DNA of 49,379 nt, from contig CALCMJ010000078.1 of the NCBI GenBank assembly GCA_937967615.1, positions 1 to 49,379 on the forward strand. The letters run 5' to 3'. The DNA comes from an uncultured Saprospiraceae bacterium. Its GTDB lineage: Bacteria; Bacteroidota; Bacteroidia; Chitinophagales; Saprospiraceae. Shown here one piece after another: positions 42,429-49,379 of this stretch. The translations under genes were made by a program, and so were the position numbers. The first letter of the stretch is position 1, and the number at the start of each line of letters is the position of its first letter. The notes beneath the pieces are model-generated. The model searched no databases. It was given only the letters and a program-made list of their open reading frames with translations, and was not told where the DNA came from.

Positions 42429-43406
42429 TTACAGGTTTCTAGGGTTAAATATAACTGGTGGGTCCAAGCCTATTCCAATTAATTTTTGAAGATTATAATT
42501 TAAAACAAATTCATGAGATCCATCAGAAATCCTTCCAATACTGTTTAATCCGTAATCATAACTATATGAAACTCTGTAATTTTTATCGATTTGGATGCCC
42601 ATAAGAAATAACAAACTTTCAATTGAAGTACTACTAAATCCTCTAACACCCATACCTCCAAAAATATTGCCATATTCTGTAAGGGCTATCGCAGCAATTT
42701 GTGTTTCCTGATTATTCCTCGCAAAAAGCAGGGATGGCTTGATTTTTAAGCCTCTAAATTTGTTCAAAGCTTTAAATTCTGTAAAGAGCATATAAGTGGG
42801 ACTCAAGCTCACACTAAAATCATCAAGTGCAATTGGATGGGAAGGCAAATTTTCAATTGTAAAACCTACTTCTGTCCAGTAATTGCTAAAATACGCTCCA
42901 ATTTTCCAAATTGCATTAACACCATTGACCTTTGAAATACCCAAAAGAGGATCATTATGGTTAATTCCACCAGAATATTGTCCATCTGGAGTCTCAGCTT
43001 TGGATAGATCAATGGATTTTTGGATTACTCCTATTGAAGCTCCTCCAGACAGAAGTCCAAATTCAAATTGCTTAACTACATTATAAGACAAGCTTAATGA
43101 GGTATTTCTTTCAAGACCGGCAGATTCATTTAAAAGAGAAAAGCCTACTGAGCCACCCAATAAATAAATTGGCAAATGCCCATTAATTCCTTGTTGGACT
43201 GGTGCACCTTCAATCTGATCCCACTGGGTGCGGTAAAATGCTGTAACACTGAGTGATCGTTCTAATCCTCCAAAAGCAGGATTTATAAGATATTTATTCA
43301 GGTTAAATTGTGAATATTGCGCACGTTGTTGTGCCCAGCAGTCATTTTGAACTGTAGAGCTAAGAAAAATAGTAAGGCAAAGTATAATTTTAGTGCTGCA
43401 TCTCAC
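42429..43406 (-). CDS. PorP/SprF family outer-membrane protein of the T9SS
   Basis: The 325-residue protein begins with a GTG (no in-frame ATG exists) and a signal peptide ending CWAQ. QYSQFNLNKYLINPAFGGLE is the diagnostic PorP/SprF motif, and the rest is an alternating beta-barrel pattern (SLSVTAFYRTQWDQI, VGFSLLNESAGLERNTSLSL, NYRVSYSYDYGLNSIGRI, HEFVLNYNL). Members of this family sit in the outer membrane beside the T9SS ring or anchor SprB-like adhesins. It lies upstream of gldK on the same strand with a 215-base gap. On the minus strand, TTTG (43442-43439) and TATATTGC (43418-43411) are 20 bases apart and could be its promoter, giving a nearly leaderless transcript. Confidence 0.93.
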   Translation of the reverse strand: MRCSTKIILCLTIFLSSTVQNDCWAQQRAQYSQFNLNKYLINPAFGGLERSLSVTAFYRTQWDQIEGAPVQQGINGHLPIYLLGGSVGFSLLNESAGLERNTSLSLSYNVVKQFEFGLLSGGASIGVIQKSIDLSKAETPDGQYSGGINHNDPLLGISKVNGVNAIWKIGAYFSNYWTEVGFTIENLPSHPIALDDFSVSLSPTYMLFTEFKALNKFRGLKIKPSLLFARNNQETQIAAIALTEYGNIFGGMGVRGFSSTSIESLLFLMGIQIDKNYRVSYSYDYGLNSIGRISDGSHEFVLNYNLQKLIGIGLDPPVIFNPRNL

Positions 43407-43448
43407 ACTTGCAATATATCTATTCCTACCCTAATATTCAAACCTTAA

Positions 43449-44213
43449 TTAAAGACTCAAACGTAAGCCATCATAGGCGACACATACATTGTCAGGTAAA
43501 AGCTTAGTAATATTCTCATGGGTATCAAAAACATGTGATATGTGTGTTAGATATGTTTTTTTAGGTCTGATTTTTTCAATTTCAATTAAAGCTTCTTCAA
43601 GTGTAAAATGTGAGTAGTGTTTTTTTTGACGTAAAGCGTTGATAACCAATACATCTAGATCTTTTAATTTTTCCAATGATTCTTTAGTAATTAGAGATGC
43701 ATCAGTGAGATACGCAAAATTCTTAATTCTATAACCTAGAATAGGAAGTGTTCCATGCATTATTGGAATAGGGATTATTTTCAATGATCCTAGTTGGATT
43801 TCTCTTTCTACAGTATGCATCTCAATTTGAGGGACACCAGGGTATTTGTTAGTGCTCAATGCGTAATGAAATCGATTCTTAATATCAGTGATCACCCTAT
43901 CTAATCCATAAAAAGGTATATTCTTATTGTGGAGGAAGTTAATAGCTCTAATGTCATCTAAACCTGCAGTATGATCATTGTGTTCGTGAGTGAGCAAAAC
44001 TGCATCTATATCAGATATTTGATTTGAAAGCATTTGTTGTCTGAAATCTGGACCAATATCAATCAATATCTTTTGATTGGATTCTTCATCATCTATAAAG
44101 CAAGATACCCTTAGACGACTGTCTCTGATATCTATAGATGTGCATACAGGACATTTACAACCTATAACAGGTATTCCTTGACTGGTTCCAGTACCTAGTA
44201 GAATACATTCCAA
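43449..44213 (-). CDS. MBL-fold metal-dependent hydrolase (PhnP-like)
   Basis: The start is a TTG at 44213, because no in-frame ATG precedes the conserved MxxxLLGTGTSQGIPVIGC opening, giving 254 residues. The metallo-beta-lactamase motifs are intact: LTHEHNDHTAGLDD (HxHxDH) and a later HGTLPILGYRI and THISHVFDTHE. The N-terminal CKCPVCTS is the cysteine cluster found in PhnP-like proteins, where it binds a structural zinc. It probably hydrolyses a cyclic phosphodiester or a similar small molecule in the cytoplasm. It follows the 94-residue gene by 10 bases in a two-gene operon. Confidence 0.9.
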   Translation of the reverse strand: MECILLGTGTSQGIPVIGCKCPVCTSIDIRDSRLRVSCFIDDEESNQKILIDIGPDFRQQMLSNQISDIDAVLLTHEHNDHTAGLDDIRAINFLHNKNIPFYGLDRVITDIKNRFHYALSTNKYPGVPQIEMHTVEREIQLGSLKIIPIPIMHGTLPILGYRIKNFAYLTDASLITKESLEKLKDLDVLVINALRQKKHYSHFTLEEALIEIEKIRPKKTYLTHISHVFDTHENITKLLPDNVCVAYDGLRLSL

Positions 44214-44223
44214 ATATTATATA

Positions 44224-44508
44224 TTAGGCCACTAATTTAAGATCTAAATTATTCTTGAGAATAGATTCAACAATGCTTTTGTCTTCTGGAAGGAAATATT
44301 CAGGAACAACAGGATAAACAAGTGCGATTATTGCACAAAGACTGTCTATTTTGTTCTTCAGGTCAAAAAACTTATTTATTATTATTACTTTCTTATTTTC
44401 CAACAAGCAATACCCAGATTGAAAATTCCCTTTTTCATACCTTATTGTAAAGCCATCAGACTTTAATATTGCTTCCAATCTTTTTAAGTTAGCAGAGCTA
44501 TGTCGCAT
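44224..44508 (-). CDS. Small conserved Bacteroidota protein of unknown function
   Basis: The 94-residue protein has a helix-rich start (RHSSANLKRLEAILKSDGFT) followed by the two strands IRYEKGNFQSGYCLLENKKV and VIIINKFFDLKNKIDSLCAI. The compact alpha-beta pattern and the 10-base spacing to the MBL-fold hydrolase suggest a conserved operon partner. I recall similar unnamed proteins next to this hydrolase in other Bacteroidota. It has no signal peptide or membrane segment. The function is unknown. Confidence 0.75.
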   Translation of the reverse strand: MRHSSANLKRLEAILKSDGFTIRYEKGNFQSGYCLLENKKVIIINKFFDLKNKIDSLCAIIALVYPVVPEYFLPEDKSIVESILKNNLDLKLVA

Positions 44509-44604
44509 ACAAATTATCTTTACCTTGGGCCAAATATAGTATTAATTCATATAATTAAAATCTATAATATATCAGTAAATTTTTGTAACCAACAGATTTG
44601 TTCA

Positions 44605-45231
44605 ATGGGTGTTAAGGCCAATGTATTTTTTAGAATGTTAAGCTCTATAGTTTTATTGAGTGGATTGTTTTGCCTCCCTTCTATCGCACAAAAAGGCTTT
44701 AAGGCTCAAGTTTTAGCTGGACTAAATGCTAGCCAAATTCAGGGAGACCAACTTGCTGGATATGATAAATTAGGGCTAAACCTAGGTGCTGAAATATCAT
44801 ATGCTTTAAATGAACGCTTTGACATGGGTATGCAGTTCTTGTATTCACAAAAAGGAAGCCAGTCAGAAATCACTCTAGGCCAAGATCAGTTCAAAACAAG
44901 TCTGGAGTATATTGAAATACCTATTTTATTTAAAATCAAAGATTGGTACTTAGAGGAAGAGGATTATTATAAAGTAAAAGCACACGCTGGATTTGCTTAT
45001 GCTAGGTTATTTGACGTTTCTTCATCAAATGGCTTGTTTGAAAATGATATAGGTAATTTTAAGAACTATGACTTTATGCTGTTTGTAGGTGTTTCTTATT
45101 CAATGAATGCAAAATGGGAAGGGATTGTGCGTTATACTAACTCTATTATCCAAATATATCAGAATGATAATTTGGAAACGGATGGCTTGATAAATTATCA
45201 ATGGACGTTTGGCTTAGGCTATACACTTTAA
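44605..45231 (+). CDS. Outer-membrane beta-barrel protein (PorT-like)
   Basis: The ATG at 44605 gives 208 residues and a signal peptide (ending LPSIAQ); a longer upstream frame runs into the opposing gene and is rejected. The mature part has KAQVLAGLNASQIQGDQLAG, YDKLGLNLGAEISYALNERF and QFLYSQKGSQ, then EYIEIPILFKIK, the order of the PorT/outer-membrane-beta-barrel-2 family. The final strand ends YQWTFGLGYTL with a terminal Leu rather than Phe. It is probably an outer-membrane protein with an eight-stranded barrel; PorT itself is a T9SS accessory, but this assignment is not certain. The lipoprotein gene follows 10 bases downstream. Confidence 0.85.
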   Translation: MGVKANVFFRMLSSIVLLSGLFCLPSIAQKGFKAQVLAGLNASQIQGDQLAGYDKLGLNLGAEISYALNERFDMGMQFLYSQKGSQSEITLGQDQFKTSLEYIEIPILFKIKDWYLEEEDYYKVKAHAGFAYARLFDVSSSNGLFENDIGNFKNYDFMLFVGVSYSMNAKWEGIVRYTNSIIQIYQNDNLETDGLINYQWTFGLGYTL

Positions 45232-45241
45232 CTTTATAAAT

Positions 45242-45733
45242 ATGAACAATAAATATTTTACGTTTCTCATAATCATATCAATACTCGTTGTTTGCAGTAT
45301 TAGTTCATGCAAAACAGACAACAAGCAGGCTGTTGTTCCACAAGTTGAGCAGACAAAGCAGGGAATAGCAGTACCACGAGCAGATGAAAATTTTGTAAGA
45401 AACTTGTATAATCAAGTAGATCAGATTGACTATATCTATACAACATTTGATTTCAGTATGAGCATAAGTGAGCCTAGTGCAATTAAAGGGAATATAGCAA
45501 CTCTTTCAGGATTGTCAATAGGCACAATTCCTGTGGATTGTAAACCTGTTGGACGGCAAATGTTTATGTCAAAAGGGGAAATGTTAGCAGAGGCAGATTT
45601 ATATTTTACGCAGGGCTGTCAGTTTTTAGTTTTTATGGAAAAGGAAAAACCAGCAAGTGGATCAATGTTTAACCAAACTGGAATTGATTTTTACAATCAA
45701 GTGTTTGCACAAGCACAGGGAGTTAACCAATAA
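45242..45733 (+). CDS. Small conserved lipoprotein
   Basis: The 163-residue protein has a signal peptide ending VCSISSC (lipobox) and a polar mature part. ADENFVRNLYNQVDQIDYIY and SEPSAIKGNIATLSG lead to PVDCKPVGRQMFMSKGEMLA and DLYFTQGCQFLVFMEKEKPA, with two Cys (CKP, GCQF) that could form a disulfide. I recognise no enzyme motif; it looks like a family of uncharacterised Bacteroidota lipoproteins. It sits 10 bases after the beta-barrel gene and 9 bases before ppx/gppA, so the three are probably one operon. Confidence 0.8.
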   Translation: MNNKYFTFLIIISILVVCSISSCKTDNKQAVVPQVEQTKQGIAVPRADENFVRNLYNQVDQIDYIYTTFDFSMSISEPSAIKGNIATLSGLSIGTIPVDCKPVGRQMFMSKGEMLAEADLYFTQGCQFLVFMEKEKPASGSMFNQTGIDFYNQVFAQAQGVNQ

Positions 45734-45742
45734 ATAATACAG

Positions 45743-46630
45743 TTGAAGGCTGTAATTGATCTAGGTTCCAATACTTTCCATCTCCTTATTGTTAAAAATG
45801 AAGGATCTCTTATGCCTGTGTATAGAAATAGAGTATTTGTTCGCTTACTTGAGAATACCAGTAATAATAGGATAAATAATTTGGCATATCAAAGAGCATG
45901 TAATGCTTGTAAAACATTTTATCTTAAAATTCAGCAATTCAATATTACTAAGTTAAAAGTCATAGGTACTGCAGCTTTCAGAGACTCTCAGAATGGAGAA
46001 ATGTTAAAAGAAGAGTTAGAGGGTATTTTGAATACCGCAATTGAGATCCTCTCAGATGAAGCAGAAGCTAAATATATCTACCAAGGAGTGGAGCCAAGTG
46101 TTAGGAATTTAGAGCAGCCTTATATTATAATGGATATAGGAGGAGGAAGTATAGAGTTTATTATAGTGAATGACAATCAAATGCTGTTTGCAAAAAGTTA
46201 TCCAATAGGACTGCACAACTTAGCTAAGATGCTAGCTTATAAGGGTTTAGTTTCAGAATTTCAATACAATAAGCTCGCTGATTTTTGTAAAATCAAACTA
46301 ATAGAAATCATTAATCATTCAAAGGAATTGAAGATATCCACCCTTGTGGGTAATGGCGGAAGTTTTGAGATATGCAACGCTATAGCATTTAAAGAAAAAT
46401 TAAATTCACATTCTAATATTTTGGATGTCACTACACTTTCTAAATACTTTAGGCTAATGAATTCATTAGATATAGAGGAAATGAGTAAAATAGATTGGAT
46501 ACCAAATAATAGAAAAACTATGGCTCCGCTGGCATTTGCATTTATTGAGATTGTGCTAGAATTGCTCGACGTAAACCATCTTATTTACTCGCCAAATTCA
46601 GTAAAAGAGGGAGTTTTGTTAAATATTTAG
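45743..46630 (+). CDS. Ppx/GppA phosphatase family (exopolyphosphatase-like)
   Basis: The start is TTG 45743 (no ATG is in place), yielding 295 residues that begin MKAVIDLGSNTFHLLIV, the phosphate-1 motif of the ASKHA fold. KVIGTAAFRDSQNGEML, YIYQGVEPSVRN and YIIMDIGGGSIEFIIV (phosphate-2 motif) complete the active site. It hydrolyses polyphosphate or pppGpp in the cytoplasm. It has only the N-terminal domain pair, shorter than E. coli Ppx (513 residues), as is usual for Bacteroidota. It follows the lipoprotein gene by 9 bases. Confidence 0.92.
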   Translation: MKAVIDLGSNTFHLLIVKNEGSLMPVYRNRVFVRLLENTSNNRINNLAYQRACNACKTFYLKIQQFNITKLKVIGTAAFRDSQNGEMLKEELEGILNTAIEILSDEAEAKYIYQGVEPSVRNLEQPYIIMDIGGGSIEFIIVNDNQMLFAKSYPIGLHNLAKMLAYKGLVSEFQYNKLADFCKIKLIEIINHSKELKISTLVGNGGSFEICNAIAFKEKLNSHSNILDVTTLSKYFRLMNSLDIEEMSKIDWIPNNRKTMAPLAFAFIEIVLELLDVNHLIYSPNSVKEGVLLNI

Positions 46631-46667
46631 ATTAGACTAAAAATACTTTTAGTATATTGTAATAATA

Positions 46668-47927
46668 ATGCAAGAATTTCTTCACATACTATCAGAGCCT
46701 TGGGCAATTAGAGCAATGTTGGTGTCTTCTTTAGTAGGTATCATGTGTGGAACGTTGGGTTGTTTTCTAGTTCTCAGGAACATGTCCCTAATTGGAGATG
46801 CCTTATCACATGCTATCCTCCCCGGTATATATTTTTCCTTTGTTTTCTTTGGTTATAGTACATTAGGATTTTTCTTTGGAGCCACTGTAGCAGGCATGTT
46901 AACAGCTGTAGGAATAACATGGGTGCAAGATCATGTAAAAACAAAAAATGATGCAGCTATAGGAATCATATTTACTGCGATGTTTTCTATTGGAGTTATA
47001 GGCATATCTGCCCTTGCAAGGACGGGTGCACATCTGGATCTGAAGGATTTTCTTTTTGGAAATGTACTGGGTATTTCTGATTCTGACATCATTTTGACTT
47101 CAATTATCACGGTATATACGCTGATTAGTATTGTCGTGTTCTATAGATATTTGTTCGTGACTACGTTCCAACCAACGATTGCAACAGCAATGGGCTTTTC
47201 CACTAAAACGATTCATTATTTTTTCATGCTTTTATTATCGGTTGCGGTAGTATCGTCCTTGGGGGCTGTAGGTGTAATTCTAGTAGTCGCGATGCTTATT
47301 ACACCAGCAGCCACAGCATTGTTGCTTTCAGATAATCTCAAAAAAGTACTCATCATTTCAGGATTAATAGGTTTGCTTTCCGCATTAGTGGGCTTCTTGG
47401 TATCAGTCAGATTTGAAACTACACCGGGTCCAGCAATGACCTTAGTCGCTACAAGTTTTTATTTGATTGCAGTCGCCTTTTCTCCATCTAAAGGGCTGGT
47501 ATTTAAGTATTTGCAACGTCGAAAACAGAAAAGTAAGATTATTAAAGAGGATATATTACGGCAGGTCATTAAGGCCAATGAAGATTATCCTATTACCATT
47601 GAACATTTGAGGGAAAAATTAGGTCTTCAAGAAACTGCCATTCAAAAGGGTATTCAAAATTTGAAGACATTGGGTTTGTTGAAGTCAAAAGGTATGAGTG
47701 TTGTTTTGTCAGATACGGGTAGAAAAAAAGCGAACGATTTAGTCAGGGCACACAGACTTTGGGAAACCTACCAAGTAGATAAAATGGGTATTGATGCAGT
47801 TCAAATTCACGACGAAGCTGATTATTTAGAGCATCATCTTTCAGAAGAATTGTTAGAGGAAATAGCCCAAGATCTTGGATTTCCGGAAAATGACCCTCAT
47901 GGATCTCCAATCCCTCCCAAGGAATAG
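46668..47927 (+). CDS. Metal ABC transporter permease fused to a DtxR-family metalloregulator
   Basis: The 419-residue protein has an ABC-3 permease core (residues about 1-275) with eight or more helices: CGTLGCFLVLRNMSLIGDAL, SHAILPGIYFSF and GAVGVILVVAMLITPAATAL are conserved. Residues about 290-419 form a DtxR/MntR-like region: ANEDYPITIEHLREKLGLQE (winged helix), LVRAHRLWETYQVDKMGI, and DEADYLEHHLSEELLEEIAQ, then HGSPIPPKE (metal-binding/dimerisation). Such permeases import Mn, Zn or Fe. The fusion suggests a permease that senses its own metal, or a domain that binds the ATPase or metal as an allosteric gate. No ATPase or binding protein is in the window. This architecture is known to me from some Bacteroidota and Planctomycetes but not functionally explained. 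Confidence 0.92.
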   Translation: MQEFLHILSEPWAIRAMLVSSLVGIMCGTLGCFLVLRNMSLIGDALSHAILPGIYFSFVFFGYSTLGFFFGATVAGMLTAVGITWVQDHVKTKNDAAIGIIFTAMFSIGVIGISALARTGAHLDLKDFLFGNVLGISDSDIILTSIITVYTLISIVVFYRYLFVTTFQPTIATAMGFSTKTIHYFFMLLLSVAVVSSLGAVGVILVVAMLITPAATALLLSDNLKKVLIISGLIGLLSALVGFLVSVRFETTPGPAMTLVATSFYLIAVAFSPSKGLVFKYLQRRKQKSKIIKEDILRQVIKANEDYPITIEHLREKLGLQETAIQKGIQNLKTLGLLKSKGMSVVLSDTGRKKANDLVRAHRLWETYQVDKMGIDAVQIHDEADYLEHHLSEELLEEIAQDLGFPENDPHGSPIPPKE

Positions 47928-48274
47928 ATTTTATACTCAAAGTTTAAAAGTAAATAAGCCGTCAATTCCCAATTATTTCAAAATTTTAACGCTTTATGAC
48001 TCCATAGTCTACAGAATACTCTTACTTTTGTAGCAATCATGTAGAACAAGTCCATTTGGATTAATTTTTTAATAACACCCGTACTATCCAATCCCCATTG
48101 TTAGAATTCATTTAGAATTCTATTCATCGTATTGTCTTAGTCGATGTTATTATCTCAGTAAGTATTTTTTTAACAATTTATTTGATTTCAATATTGGACT
48201 CAAATAAAAAATGGCATTAAGCCAAAATAATTTATAAACTATTTATTTTACCCTTAACAAAAAATGTGAACAGA
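47928..48274 (+). other. 347-bp gene-free interval before the repeat adhesin
   Basis: No gene is visible. TACTTTTG at 48023-48030 matches the -7 consensus but has no clear -33 box. Two copies of TTAGAATTC (48101-48109 and 48112-48120) form a short direct repeat that could bind a regulator. The stretch from 48150 to 48274 is AT-rich and probably the adhesin's leader. Confidence 0.5.
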
Positions 48275-49379
48275 ATGAAAGTAAAACACATAGTAAGCAG
48301 TTTGATCATGCTACTAGCGTGCGTTTTTACGCTCAATGCACAGGAAAACTTAAACTTAACAGCCCCAGCTATTGCACCCGCTCCTTTGGATCCGGTTGAA
48401 TATGGTGGAACCGGTTGTTATGATTTTACAATTCAAAATGTAAATCTTCCTGGTTATCCAAACGCAGGTGATACAGAGATTGTTATCACCATGGACAACA
48501 TTACTCCAACAAATGGAGTAGCTGATTTGTCTTCAAGTTTAGGTACGAGTGCATATACTTGGACGTATGACGCAGCCTCTAATACTTATACTGGCGTACA
48601 ATCCTCGCCGATAGGATTCTTATTTTCTGAAACAATTACGGTTTGTTTTGAAGTTACTGGAAATTCATTCTGTCCTATTGAGGAGAATGGATTTAGTGCA
48701 GAAGGCTTTATTATAAACGGAGATGACGGAAATACAACAGACAACGTGGCTACTTCATACACATGTGTTTGTCCATTACTAGATGCAGGACCTGATGGCG
48801 CAATTTGTGCTGGGGAATCTTTTGCAATTGGTGGTGCACCAACGCTTACTGGAGCAAGTGCATCAACTGTTATTGAATGGTCACCAGCTGCAACATTAGA
48901 TGATGCAACGGCAGAGAACCCAGTAGCAACTCCAACAGTAACAACGACATACACTGTAACTTTAACAGACCCAGTATCGGGATGTTCTAATACAGATGAA
49001 GTTACAGTAACAGTAAATCCATTACCTACACCAGATGCAGGAACATATGGACCTTTATGTATTGATGCAGCATTAGAGCCATTAGTAGGATCACCAGCAG
49101 GTGGGACATTTAGTGGAACAGGTGTTGTAGGAAGTGATTTTGATGCAGCAGCAGCTGGAGCAGGAACACATACAATTACATATAGTGTAACAGATGCAAA
49201 TGGTTGTTCAGCAGAAGCAACAACAGATATCGTAGTAAATGCATTACCAATAGTAGATGCAGGAACTTACGGTCCTTTATGTATTGATGCAGCATTAGAG
49301 CCATTAGTAGGATCACCAGCAGGTGGGACATTTAGTGGAACAGGTGTTGTAGGAAGTGATTTTGATGCAGCAGCAGCTG
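48275..49379 (+). CDS. Giant repeat-containing secreted adhesin, partial (runs off the right edge)
   Basis: The ATG at 48275 opens a frame that continues to the window end (368 codons visible). The signal peptide is MKVKHIVSSLIMLLACVFTL, cleaved after NAQ. A first domain (DFTIQNVNLPGYPNAGDTEI) is followed by a PKD/Ig-like repeat (CAGESFAIGGAPTLTGAS, then TTTYTVTLTDPVSGCSNTDE). Near-identical 74-residue repeats then begin at 49034: DAGTYGPLCIDAALEPLVGS, followed by PAGGTFSGTGVVGSDFD and SVTDANGCSAEATTDI. These repeats are typical of very large Saprospiraceae surface proteins of the SprB type exported by the T9SS. A gliding-type sorting domain is expected beyond the edge. The last 106 bases are identical in both repeat copies. 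Confidence 0.9.
   Translation, partial: MKVKHIVSSLIMLLACVFTLNAQENLNLTAPAIAPAPLDPVEYGGTGCYDFTIQNVNLPGYPNAGDTEIVITMDNITPTNGVADLSSSLGTSAYTWTYDAASNTYTGVQSSPIGFLFSETITVCFEVTGNSFCPIEENGFSAEGFIINGDDGNTTDNVATSYTCVCPLLDAGPDGAICAGESFAIGGAPTLTGASASTVIEWSPAATLDDATAENPVATPTVTTTYTVTLTDPVSGCSNTDEVTVTVNPLPTPDAGTYGPLCIDAALEPLVGSPAGGTFSGTGVVGSDFDAAAAGAGTHTITYSVTDANGCSAEATTDIVVNALPIVDAGTYGPLCIDAALEPLVGSPAGGTFSGTGVVGSDFDAAAA
49034..49379 (+). repeat. Tandem 222-bp repeats within the adhesin gene
   Basis: The unit starting at 49034 recurs at 49256, a period of 222 bases or 74 codons. The segment 49052-49157 is identical, base for base, to 49274-49379 (106 bases). The second unit is cut by the window edge. Confidence 0.95.

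Noticed and set aside
48586-48954. 122-codon minus-strand frame inside the adhesin
   Set aside because: It lies opposite clear PKD-like coding sequence, is low-complexity and has no signals of its own.
49034-49379. CRISPR array
   Set aside because: The repeats are 222 bp, in frame and continuous with no spacers. They encode a protein.

Overview
The window comes from an AT-rich Bacteroidota chromosome, most like the Saprospiria/Chitinophagia side of the phylum. The evidence is a complete type IX secretion/gliding core (PorP/SprF-like protein, GldK, GldL, GldM, GldN), secreted proteins ending in type A T9SS sorting domains, many lipoproteins, Bacteroidota promoters (TTTG, about 20 nt, TAnnTTTG), and a giant Saprospiraceae-like repeat adhesin running off the right edge. 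No phage, insertion sequence, CRISPR array, rRNA or tRNA was found. The placement below phylum level is inferred.

Layout. 1-1291 (-): OmpA-like envelope protein followed by a membrane-anchored coiled-coil protein cut by the left edge. 1497-4581: CoA-binding protein (-), then an M49-like peptidase lipoprotein and an alpha/beta hydrolase (+). 4582-5482: gene-free, with several inverted repeats and a GC-rich dispersed-type repeat. 5483-6277: UspA-like protein. 6347-11892 (-): 1793-residue secreted metzincin with duplicated beta-helix modules, thrombospondin type 3 repeats and a sorting domain, preceded by an overlapping 55-codon ORF. 12086-15257: small coiled-coil protein (-) and two multihaem-type cytochrome lipoproteins (+). 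15528-18187 (+): Pycsar-effector-like membrane protein overlapping an exported PPP phosphatase that appears fused to a CotH-like kinase domain. 18200-22498: recG (-), rbfA (+), a likely structured small RNA and purA (+). 22523-26580 (-): lipoprotein methyltransferase, then rimK-like, AstE/AspA-like and PBP4 genes read from right to left in a tight operon. 26700-29480: UMF1 transporter (+) and a beta-helix lipoprotein (-). 29618-33142 (+): three-gene glycosyltransferase operon. 33309-37542 (+): a dockerin-ended secreted protease-like protein followed by a T9SS cargo with a possible cohesin-like domain. 37684-43406 (-): porP/sprF-gldKLMN. 43449-44508 (-): MBL hydrolase and a small conserved protein. 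44605-47927 (+): beta-barrel protein, lipoprotein, Ppx/GppA, and an ABC permease fused to a DtxR regulator. 48275-49379 (+): repeat adhesin, partial.

How the genes work together. The gld operon supplies the T9SS core and motor that would export the sorting-domain proteins at 6347-11728 and 36577-37542, and probably the right-edge adhesin. The most unusual locus is 15528-18187: a cytoplasmic-membrane protein of the nucleotide-sensing DUF5706/PycTM family is translationally coupled to a periplasmic protein carrying both a phosphatase and a kinase-like domain. I know of no described system with this architecture. The second is a roughly 180-nt hairpin array with its own promoter and terminator between rbfA and purA. 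The third is the dockerin/cohesin-like gene pair at 33309-37542.
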